This document shows positions 1-5,811 of a stretch of 5,811 nucleotides of DNA, in pieces. The stretch is from assembly GCA_945929765.1 (NCBI GenBank), contig CAMEOL010000067.1, positions 1 to 5,811 of the forward strand. Reading direction: 5' to 3'. Position numbers and translations under genes: made by a program. Under the pieces are notes generated by a model, which searched no databases, was not told the origin of the DNA, and saw nothing but the letters and a program-made list of their open reading frames with translations. Position 1 is the stretch's first letter. Each line of letters opens with the position of its first letter. The stretch comes from an uncultured Gemella sp. GTDB lineage: Bacteria; Bacillota; Bacilli; Staphylococcales; Gemellaceae.

Positions 1-3000
1 ATATTTTTCCTGAAATAGATTTATTAAAAAGATTTACTAAAAGAAGTTATGATTTAGAACAATTATCTATGGAAATTTTATTTAATATCATTAATAAAAA
101 AAAGATGATATTAATATTGCCCATAAAATCTTTGTGTAGAACAATAAAAAGTAAAAAAGATTTAGAAAAATCAATAATTAATCTAAGTCTTGAAAGTTTT
201 ATAGAATTTAGTGACTTATCTAAGAAACTATTAGACTTGGGGTATGTTCAAGTCGATAGCGTAGAAAATATAGGAGAATTTGCTAAAAGAGGGAGTATTA
301 TTGATATTTATAGTCCTCTGAATAATCATCCTATTAGATTAGACTTTTTTGACGAAGAATTAGACAGTATAAGAATATTTGACATTGCTAGTCAAAAATC
401 AACAGAAAAAATAGATTATACCTCTATTTATCCTACATTTGATTTCTTTTTAACACTTAATGAAAAAGAAAAAGTAATAGAGAAATTAGAAGCATCTTTA
501 AATAATAAAAAATTAGAAACAGAAACTAATTTTTTAGATATAGAAGAATATTTAAGAAATAAAATTTCTCTTTTTAAAGAAAATGGGATATTTGAAGAAT
601 TAGATAGTTTTTCTAATTATATTTATGATAGTCCTTATAGTATTGTTGATTATCTGACAACAGATATGGTAGTATTTTTTGATAATTATAATAAAATTTC
701 TTCGAAAATAGATGATATGAAAGATTATTTTTCAATCAAATTTTCTGAAATAAGTAATAACTATATATATCAAGATGTTGTAGACTATTACGCCATGGAG
801 AAGTTGAAAAATTTAAAAATTAAGAAATATTATCTATCAAATTTAAAATCTAATTTTAAAGAAATAGATAAATCATATAATTTAAATATTATAGATTTAG
901 CATTTTTTTCAACAGAAGAACAATTAACTAAAGAAATTAAAGAAAAAATAAATGATAAGTATGAAGTTGTAATTACTTATGATACTGAAAAAAAACGTGA
1001 TTATATAGAAAAAGTATTGTTTGACAACGGACTTTATGATGATATTTATGTAGGCATTATTCCGGGGAAAATAAGTTTAGAAAAAACAGAATATAATATA
1101 AAGGGATTTGAGAGTCCTAAAAAGAAATTTTTATTAATAACACCTTTTGAAATTTTTAAGGACGCTACTCCTAAAAAGAAAAGAGTAACATTTAAATTTT
1201 CTAATTCAGAAAAAATAAGAAATTATCAAGATCTAAATAAAGGAGACTACATAGTACATATTCATCATGGAATTGGTATTTATGAAGGTATAGAAAATAT
1301 AGAAGTTGCAGGAATTAATAAAGACTTTTTAAAAGTTGTATATGAGGGTGGCGATATTATATATGTGGATATTGATAATATGAAGTATATCCAAAAATAT
1401 ACATCTTCATCTGATAACAGAAAGCCGCCGTTAAATAAATTAGGTACAAAAAAATGGCAACAAGTAAAAACAAAAGTTCGAAAAGAAATAGAAGATATTT
1501 CTGGCGAGTTAATAAAACTATATATAAAAAGAGAATTAAATGTAGGTTATGCATTTAGTCAAGACAGTGTATTACAAAAAGAATTCGAACAAGATTTCTT
1601 ATTTACAGCAACTCAAGATCAAGAGAAAGCAACAGAAGAAATAAAACGAGATATGGAAAAAGAACGTCCGATGGACAGACTATTATGCGGTGATGTAGGT
1701 TTTGGAAAAACAGAAGTAGCAATGCGTGTTGCTTTTAAAGCAGTTATGGACAATAAACAAGTAGCCGTGCTTGTTCCTACAACGCTTCTTGCCGAACAGC
1801 ATTATAACAATTTTGAAGAAAGATTTAGTAATTTTCCTGTAAACATAGAAGTCGTAAGTAGATTTAAATCTACAAAAGAAATTAATGAAATATGTAAAAA
1901 ACTTAAAAATGGACAAATAGACATTATTATCGGAACACATAAATTATTAAATGATAAATTTAAATATAAAGACTTAGGGTTATTAATAATTGATGAAGAA
2001 CAAAGGTTTGGGGTTAAACATAAAGAAAAAATTAAATATTTAAAAAATATGATAGATGTTTTAACTTTAAGTGCTACACCAATTCCTAGAACATTACATA
2101 TGAGTCTAATAGGCATAAGAGATTTATCAGTTATCGAGACACCTCCAAGAAATAGACAACCTATTCAAACATTTGTAATTAGTGAAAATCCAAATATTAT
2201 TCGGGAAGCTGTTCTTAATGAAATAGATAGGAACGGGCAAGTATTCTATGTTTACAATAAGGTAGAAACTATCGAGGAAAAGTATTTAGAATTAAAAAAA
2301 TTACTTCCCGAAATAAACATAGCTTTTGCTCATGGACGAATGACTCAAAAAGAATTAGAAAATATTATGGCTGATGTAATAAATAAAGAATATGACATGC
2401 TTATTTCTACAACAATAATAGAAACAGGAATAGATATTTCTAATGTAAATACTTTAATAATAGAAGATGCAGATAAGTTTGGGCTTAGCCAACTATATCA
2501 AATAAGAGGTAGAGTAGGTAGAAGTAATAGAGAAGCGTATGCTTATTTAATGTATAAACCATTTAAATCATTGACAGAAACGTCTGAAAAACGTTTATCT
2601 GCAATAAAAAATTTCACTTCATTAGGTAGTGGTTTTAAAATTGCTATGCAAGACTTATCAATTAGAGGAGCAGGAGATGTTCTTGGTGGAAGACAACATG
2701 GCTTCATAGACTCAGTAGGATATACCCTTTATTCACAGATGCTTGAAAGAGAACTCTCAGAAAAAAAAGAGATATTAGAGCCACTTATAAAAGCAGATAA
2801 AACTCAAAATATCGAATATTACGAAAATATTATAAAAGAAAAAACTAAAGAAAATACCTATGATATTTTTGATGTTCAAGAAGAAAATATAGATATAAAA
2901 TTAAATGTTGATGCTTATATCCCGAAAGATTACATTATTAATGATGCTGATAAAATATATTTTTACAAAGAAATAAATGCCGCTAAATCAGAGGAAGATG

Positions 3001-3335
3001 TATTCGAAATTGCTGATGAATTGATAGACAGATATTCAGATTATGGAATTGAAGTGGAAAATTTATTAGATATATGTTTATTAAGAATAGCCGCAGAAGA
3101 GGTTTTAGTAGAAAATATTAGAGAGTTAGCAAAAAAAATTACAATAACTTTTAAAAAAGAAGTTCTAGAAAATTTAAATGGGAAAGAATTGTTTACAGTT
3201 CTATCCGCTTATCCCGATGTAAGAATAATGGTAAAAGAAACTTTAATTATTGATATTGATAAAACAAATAATTATTCGATAAAACGTGTATATAAATTAT
3301 TAAAAGAAATAGAAAATACAATAAGCAAAAACTAG
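1..3335 (+). CDS. mfd: Transcription-repair coupling factor Mfd (5'-truncated by the window edge)
   Basis: Mfd is a cytoplasmic ATP-dependent DNA translocase that pushes stalled RNA polymerase off damaged template and recruits UvrA to begin transcription-coupled repair. The frame is open from the first complete codon at position 3, giving 1110 visible residues; full-length family members have about 1150-1180, so the start lies upstream. The first part is UvrB-like (GEFAKRGSIIDIY near 270-310). The RNA-polymerase-interacting CarD-like domain begins near 1233 (GDYIVHIHHGIGIYEG). The helicase core follows: Walker A GDVGFGKT at 1689-1712, DEEQ at 1992-2003, SAT at 2070-2078 and motif VI QIRGRVGR at 2499-2522. 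The translocation motif (IRGAGDVLGGRQHG) lies at about 2660-2705. The remainder, from about 2890, fits the C-terminal autoregulatory domain. All catalytic motifs are intact, with no frameshift. The Met at 69 falls inside the conserved N-terminal domain and is not the start. RecG shares the helicase motifs but lacks the UvrB-like and CarD-like parts. Confidence 0.98.
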   Translation, partial: IFPEIDLLKRFTKRSYDLEQLSMEILFNIINKKKMILILPIKSLCRTIKSKKDLEKSIINLSLESFIEFSDLSKKLLDLGYVQVDSVENIGEFAKRGSIIDIYSPLNNHPIRLDFFDEELDSIRIFDIASQKSTEKIDYTSIYPTFDFFLTLNEKEKVIEKLEASLNNKKLETETNFLDIEEYLRNKISLFKENGIFEELDSFSNYIYDSPYSIVDYLTTDMVVFFDNYNKISSKIDDMKDYFSIKFSEISNNYIYQDVVDYYAMEKLKNLKIKKYYLSNLKSNFKEIDKSYNLNIIDLAFFSTEEQLTKEIKEKINDKYEVVITYDTEKKRDYIEKVLFDNGLYDDIYVGIIPGKISLEKTEYNIKGFESPKKKFLLITPFEIFKDATPKKKRVTFKFSNSEKIRNYQDLNKGDYIVHIHHGIGIYEGIENIEVAGINKDFLKVVYEGGDIIYVDIDNMKYIQKYTSSSDNRKPPLNKLGTKKWQQVKTKVRKEIEDISGELIKLYIKRELNVGYAFSQDSVLQKEFEQDFLFTATQDQEKATEEIKRDMEKERPMDRLLCGDVGFGKTEVAMRVAFKAVMDNKQVAVLVPTTLLAEQHYNNFEERFSNFPVNIEVVSRFKSTKEINEICKKLKNGQIDIIIGTHKLLNDKFKYKDLGLLIIDEEQRFGVKHKEKIKYLKNMIDVLTLSATPIPRTLHMSLIGIRDLSVIETPPRNRQPIQTFVISENPNIIREAVLNEIDRNGQVFYVYNKVETIEEKYLELKKLLPEINIAFAHGRMTQKELENIMADVINKEYDMLISTTIIETGIDISNVNTLIIEDADKFGLSQLYQIRGRVGRSNREAYAYLMYKPFKSLTETSEKRLSAIKNFTSLGSGFKIAMQDLSIRGAGDVLGGRQHGFIDSVGYTLYSQMLERELSEKKEILEPLIKADKTQNIEYYENIIKEKTKENTYDIFDVQEENIDIKLNVDAYIPKDYIINDADKIYFYKEINAAKSEEDVFEIADELIDRYSDYGIEVENLLDICLLRIAAEEVLVENIRELAKKITITFKKEVLENLNGKELFTVLSAYPDVRIMVKETLIIDIDKTNNYSIKRVYKLLKEIENTISKN

Positions 3336-3338
3336 AGG
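3334..3338 (+). promoter_or_regulatory. tag ribosome binding site overlapping the mfd stop codon
   Basis: AGAGG lies six bases before the tag ATG, and its first two bases are the last two of the mfd TAG stop (3333-3335). Ribosomes ending mfd translation would therefore stop on top of the tag initiation site, which suggests translational coupling. No promoter-like sequence fits in the nine-base gap, so tag is probably transcribed with mfd. The coupling is inferred from position only. Confidence 0.7.
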
Positions 3339-3344
3339 TTTATA

Positions 3345-3911
3345 ATGAAAAAAGAAAGATGTACGTGGGTTACTAATGAATTATTAAAACAATATCACGA
3401 TAAAGAATGGGGGAGAATAATAACTGATGATCAACAGTTGTTTGAAGCTCTAGTTCTAGAAACTATGCAAGCAGGGTTAAGTTGGAATATCGTATTAAAT
3501 AAACGAGAAAATTACAAAAATTCTTTTTATAATTTTGATATAAGATCTTGTGCAAATTTAACAGATGAATATTTAGAATTACAACGTAATAATAGTGGAA
3601 TTATTAGAAATAAATTAAAAATATATAGCATTAGAAAAAATGCAAATGCATTTATAAAAATTCAAAAAGAATATGGTAGCTTTTTTAATTATATTTGGAA
3701 GTTTGTTAATAAAACAAAAATAAATAATATTAATTACGAAATTAAAGATATTCCAACAAAAACAGAACTCTCTGATATTATAAGTAAGGATATGAAAAAA
3801 AGAGGTTTTAGTTTTGTGGGTAGTACTATTATTTATAGTTATTTACAAGCTATAGGGATAATAAACGACCATTTGGGTAGTTGTCTTTGTTATGAAAGAT
3901 GTAAAGAATAA
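3345..3911 (+). CDS. tag: DNA-3-methyladenine glycosylase I
   Basis: Tag removes 3-methyladenine from alkylated DNA, leaving an abasic site for base excision repair. The 188-residue product matches the roughly 187 residues of Escherichia coli Tag and aligns along its whole length. The structural zinc ligands of the family are all recognisable: Cys6, His18, His176 and Cys180, the last two within NDHLGSC. The base-binding pocket is kept in the segment LETMQAGLSW (Glu39 and Trp47, equivalent to Glu38 and Trp46 of the E. coli enzyme), followed by KRENY. The segment KKRGFSFVGSTIIYSYLQAIGIINDH is the typical C-terminal part of the fold. The ATG is preceded at six bases by AGAGG, and the MxxxRCxWV beginning is normal for the family, so the start is secure. 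It sits nine bases after mfd, which pairs a base-excision enzyme with a transcription-coupled repair factor. Nothing is truncated or missing. Confidence 0.97.
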   Translation: MKKERCTWVTNELLKQYHDKEWGRIITDDQQLFEALVLETMQAGLSWNIVLNKRENYKNSFYNFDIRSCANLTDEYLELQRNNSGIIRNKLKIYSIRKNANAFIKIQKEYGSFFNYIWKFVNKTKINNINYEIKDIPTKTELSDIISKDMKKRGFSFVGSTIIYSYLQAIGIINDHLGSCLCYERCKE

Positions 3912-3942
3912 CTTTATAAACTTTGAAAACTAGAAAATTGCA

Positions 3943-3959
3943 AATGCATAATGCATTAT
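3943..3959. repeat. Nested palindrome built on two ATGCAT units
   Basis: AATGCATAATGCATT (3943-3957) is a perfect inverted repeat with 7-base arms around a single central A. Overlapping it, ATAATGCATTAT (3948-3959) is a perfect 12-base palindrome. ATGCAT itself occurs twice, seven bases apart. The element is AT-rich, has no usable hairpin loop and no following T-run, so it looks more like a protein-binding site than a terminator. It shares the octamer CATAATGC with the Fur-like box downstream (3985-3992), with centres about 38 bp apart. A regulatory role is inferred; in AT-rich DNA short palindromes also occur by chance. Confidence 0.5.
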
Positions 3960-3983
3960 AAATATTGTATTACTCATATTCGT

Positions 3984-4004
3984 TCATAATGCTTATCATT
4001 TCCA
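3984..4004. promoter_or_regulatory. Fur-box-like operator upstream of sufC
   Basis: This 21-base stretch begins TCATAATGCTTATCA and matches the classical Fur consensus (two overlapping 7-1-7 repeats of TGATAATNATTATCA) at about 17 of 21 positions, counting the central A/T as free. The first 7-1-7 motif (3984-3998) matches 12 of 14 defined bases and the second (3990-4004) matches 10 of 14. It overlaps the proposed -35 of the sufC promoter, where a bound repressor would block RNA polymerase. Fur represses with ferrous iron, which would raise SUF synthesis under iron limitation. Another Fur-family protein such as PerR or Zur could bind instead. The match was made by eye against the remembered consensus. 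Confidence 0.5.
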
Positions 4005-4028
4005 ATAAATATATAGCTTTGATATAAT
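4000..4028 (+). promoter_or_regulatory. Extended -10 sigma-A promoter of the suf operon
   Basis: A perfect TATAAT (4023-4028) is preceded by TG at the extended -10 position, giving TGATATAAT at 4020-4028. The best -35 at 17 bp spacing is TTCCAA (4000-4005), only 3 of 6 to TTGACA, which is common for extended -10 promoters. Transcription would start near 4034-4036, leaving an untranslated leader of about 27 bases, too short for a riboswitch. The weak -35 overlaps the Fur-like box, consistent with a regulated promoter. Confidence 0.72.
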
Positions 4029-4047
4029 TTAAATGTTATAAAATTTT

Positions 4048-4054
4048 AAAGGAG
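4048..4054 (+). promoter_or_regulatory. Strong Shine-Dalgarno of sufC
   Basis: AAAGGAG lies seven bases before the ATG at 4062. This is the strongest ribosome binding site in the window and fixes the sufC start. Confidence 0.85.
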
Positions 4055-4061
4055 AATTATA

Positions 4062-4802
4062 ATGTCTGTACTTGATATAAAAAATCTTGAAGTATCTATA
4101 AATGATAAAAAGATATTAAAAGGATTAAATTTAACAATAAATTCTGGAGAAATCCATGCAGTAATGGGACCAAATGGAGCAGGTAAATCTACATTAGCTT
4201 CAGCTATCATGGGACACCCTAAATATGAAGTTGATGGAGGCAGTGTTGAACTGGATGGAGAAGAAATTCTAGAAATGGAAGTTGATGAAAGGGCAAAAGC
4301 TGGATTATTCTTAGCAATGCAATACCCTTCAGAAATTCCAGGAGTTCCTACGTCAGAATTTATAAAATCAGCGATAAATGCGCGTAGAGACGATGCTATG
4401 CCTATTATGCAATATATAAAAAAACTAGATAAAACTATGGAATTCTTAGACATGGATCTAAAAATGTCTCAACGTTATGTTAATGATGGATTTTCTGGAG
4501 GAGAAAAGAAACGTAACGAAATATTACAAATGATGATGTTAGAACCTAAATTTGCAATTCTTGACGAAATTGACTCAGGATTAGATATTGATGCGTTAAA
4601 AGTAGTTTCGAAAGGTGTTAACGAAATGCGCGGAGATAACTTTGGATGTCTTATTATCACACACTATCAAAGATTACTTGACTATATAACTCCAGACTAT
4701 GTTCATGTGCTAATGGATGGAAAAATAGTTAAATCTGGAGGACCAGAATTAGCTCTTAAATTAGAAAAAGAAGGTTACGACTGGCTAAAAGAAGAGGTGT
4801 AA
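4062..4802 (+). CDS. sufC: Fe-S cluster assembly ATPase SufC
   Basis: SufC is the soluble ABC-type ATPase of the cytoplasmic SufBC2D scaffold; ATP hydrolysis drives the rearrangement of SufB-SufD needed to build an iron-sulfur cluster. The 246 residues equal the normal family length (about 246-261). Motifs are complete and in order: Walker [10 protein letters not shown] (36-44), Q-loop Gln87 in [12 protein letters not shown], signature FSGGE (144-148) followed by KKRNE, Walker B AILDE (165-169), D-loop SGLD (172-175) and switch His201 in ITHYQRLL. The YPSEIPGV segment, the [10 protein letters not shown] signature and the ending [19 protein letters not shown] are characteristic of SufC rather than of transporter ATPases, and there is no membrane partner nearby. 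The start follows a strong Shine-Dalgarno. sufD begins one base after the stop. It is probably the first gene of a sufCDSUB-type operon under the promoter at 4000-4028, as in related Bacillales. Confidence 0.98.
   Translation: MSVLDIKNLEVSINDKKILKGLNLTINSGEIHAVMGPNGAGKSTLASAIMGHPKYEVDGGSVELDGEEILEMEVDERAKAGLFLAMQYPSEIPGVPTSEFIKSAINARRDDAMPIMQYIKKLDKTMEFLDMDLKMSQRYVNDGFSGGEKKRNEILQMMMLEPKFAILDEIDSGLDIDALKVVSKGVNEMRGDNFGCLIITHYQRLLDYITPDYVHVLMDGKIVKSGGPELALKLEKEGYDWLKEEV
4793..4799 (+). promoter_or_regulatory. sufD ribosome binding site inside the sufC 3' end
   Basis: AGAGGTG lies within the last codons of sufC and ends four bases before the sufD ATG at 4804. Only one base separates the sufC stop from that ATG, so translation of the two partner subunits is probably coupled. 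Confidence 0.7.
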
Positions 4803-4803
4803 A

Positions 4804-5811
4804 ATGGACAAAAACAAATTAAAAATTAGTACAAAGACACTTCAACAATTATCTCTACAAACAAATGAAGCTGAATGGTTTAGTTTATTAAGAAAAAAAT
4901 CTATGCACGAAAGCTACACTCTAAATTATCCAACATTATATTCAATGGATTTAGGAGAATGGTCATTATTAGATTTTGATTCAAAAAAATTAACAAATTT
5001 AACTACACCAGAATTTTCAGAAGAAAGGTTTGAAAATAACATAAATTTTTCAGAAGAAAGCATTATTATTGTTCAAGAAAATAATAAATTACAATATGTA
5101 AGTATTCCAACTGCTTATAAAGAAAAAATAAAAGTAACTGATATTTTCACTGCTATTTCTACAGAAAGTAAAATTAGAGAAGTTTTTGCAAGTGTAACAT
5201 CGCCATCAAAAAATAAATTAACAGCAATACACTATGTATTAATGAATGCTGGTATATATATAGAGATTCAAGATAACGCTATAATTGATATTCCTGTTCA
5301 ATATTTAGTGTCTACGTCAGACGAAGATTATTCTTTAGTTAATCACGTAGCATTACATGTTGGTAAAAACTCTTCAATAAATTTTGTAGAGAACTATGTG
5401 GTGGAAAATAATTCTAAAGCATTTAATATAGTTACAGAAGTATTAGCAGAGGAAAATGCTCAAATTAATTATAGCTCAGTGACTAATTTCAATAAAGGGC
5501 AACGAGGTACTATATTACGTAATGGGTTTACACATCGTAATGCATTTTTAAATTGGAATATAGCTGCTATGGATAGTGCAGATGTTTATCATGACAATAC
5601 TACTAACATTTTAGGTGACGGATCAGAATCAAATCTTAAATTAGTCACATTAGGATCAGACACACAAAAATCATACTTTAATAGTGAGTTAATTAATCAA
5701 GGACTTAACACTAATGGAGATATATTACAACACGGTGTTTTATTAGACGAATCTCAGGTTGTGTTTAATGGAGTAGGTTTTATAACAAAAGGAGCAAGTG
5801 GTTCTAATGCT
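4804..5811 (+). CDS. sufD: Fe-S cluster assembly protein SufD (3'-truncated by the window edge)
   Basis: SufD is the scaffold subunit that pairs with SufB through a shared beta-helix and is driven by SufC. The frame is open for 336 codons to the window end with no stop. Family members have about 420-440 residues, so roughly 100 are missing, including the C-terminal helical part that contacts SufC and the conserved His region (AGHAAS-like in homologues). The N-terminal section (about 1-100) begins MDKNKLKISTKTLQQLS and has the NEAEWFSLLRKKS pattern typical of SufB/SufD proteins. From about residue 140 (NAGIYIEIQDNAIIDIPVQ) come the short beta strands of the helix core, followed by GTILRNGFTHRNAFLNWNIAAMDS and the conserved end GVGFITKGASGSNA. 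SufB is the paralogous alternative, but position directly after sufC and the divergent N-terminus favour SufD. The start is set by AGAGGTG upstream and the one-base gap to sufC. Confidence 0.95.
   Translation, partial: MDKNKLKISTKTLQQLSLQTNEAEWFSLLRKKSMHESYTLNYPTLYSMDLGEWSLLDFDSKKLTNLTTPEFSEERFENNINFSEESIIIVQENNKLQYVSIPTAYKEKIKVTDIFTAISTESKIREVFASVTSPSKNKLTAIHYVLMNAGIYIEIQDNAIIDIPVQYLVSTSDEDYSLVNHVALHVGKNSSINFVENYVVENNSKAFNIVTEVLAEENAQINYSSVTNFNKGQRGTILRNGFTHRNAFLNWNIAAMDSADVYHDNTTNILGDGSESNLKLVTLGSDTQKSYFNSELINQGLNTNGDILQHGVLLDESQVVFNGVGFITKGASGSNA

Noticed and set aside
69..71. ATG at 69 as the start of mfd
   Set aside because: The frame is open for 22 further codons to the window edge, and those residues (IFPEIDLLKRFTKRSYDLE...) align with the conserved N-terminal UvrB-like domain; no Shine-Dalgarno precedes the ATG.
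100..114. A-rich run in mfd as a programmed frameshift site
   Set aside because: The mfd frame continues intact through this and other A-runs with conserved residues on both sides, and no downstream structure or alternative-frame extension is seen.
1357..1554. Minus-strand open frame of 65 codons inside mfd
   Set aside because: It is antisense to the conserved CarD-like and linker part of mfd, has no recognisable domain, and its hydrophobic composition is what AT-rich antisense sequence gives.
1683..2116. Two overlapping minus-strand open frames (85 and 104 codons) inside mfd
   Set aside because: They lie antisense to the helicase motifs of mfd, overlap each other in different frames, and show no family resemblance.
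3965..3993. Second promoter with -35 TTGTAT (3965-3970)
   Set aside because: At 17 bp spacing the -10 would be AATGCT, a poor match, and CATAAT at 3985 is only 14 bp away; the extended -10 TGATATAAT downstream is far better.
4034..4061. Riboswitch or leader regulator in front of sufC
   Set aside because: The predicted leader is only about 27 bases and contains no inverted repeat, too short for a known riboswitch or attenuator.
4046..4453. Minus-strand open frame of 135 codons opposite sufC
   Set aside because: It is antisense to the conserved Walker A and Q-loop region of sufC and runs through the sufC ribosome binding site; the sequence is explained by the constraint on sufC.
4475..4660. 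Minus-strand open frame of 61 codons opposite sufC
   Set aside because: It is the complement of the SufC signature and Walker B segment and has no independent support.

Overview
The window looks like ordinary chromosome from an AT-rich, low-GC Firmicute of the order Bacillales. The base composition is strongly A/T, codons end mostly in A or T, and purine-rich AGGAG-type ribosome binding sites precede the genes. SufC reads very close to the staphylococcal type of this protein. Gemella or a near relative is my best guess, but the sequence alone does not prove the genus. All recognised genes lie on the + strand, and no convincing minus-strand gene was seen.

Layout: (1) positions 1-3335 hold mfd, the transcription-repair coupling factor. 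Its 5' end is cut off by the window edge. (2) Nine bases later, 3345-3911 is tag, DNA-3-methyladenine glycosylase I, whose ribosome binding site touches the mfd stop codon. The two probably form a co-transcribed DNA-repair pair. (3) Positions 3912-4061 are a 150-base spacer, the only substantial non-coding stretch. It carries a nested ATGCAT palindrome, a Fur-box-like sequence, an extended -10 promoter and a strong Shine-Dalgarno. (4) Positions 4062-4802 are sufC, the ATPase of the SUF iron-sulfur cluster scaffold. (5) One base later, 4804 to the window end is sufD, missing its 3' end.

Functionally there are two units. Mfd removes RNA polymerase stalled at lesions and recruits UvrA for nucleotide excision repair, while Tag excises 3-methyladenine to start base excision repair. 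SufC and SufD are parts of the SufBCD scaffold that assembles Fe-S clusters; sufS, sufU and sufB would be expected just beyond the right edge, as in related Bacillales. The most interesting signal is regulatory. A good match to a Fur operator overlaps the -35 region of the suf promoter, and a second palindromic element sharing the octamer CATAATGC lies about 38 bp upstream. This suggests iron-responsive (or other Fur-family) control of SUF. I found no mobile element, CRISPR array, RNA gene or undescribed multi-gene system here.
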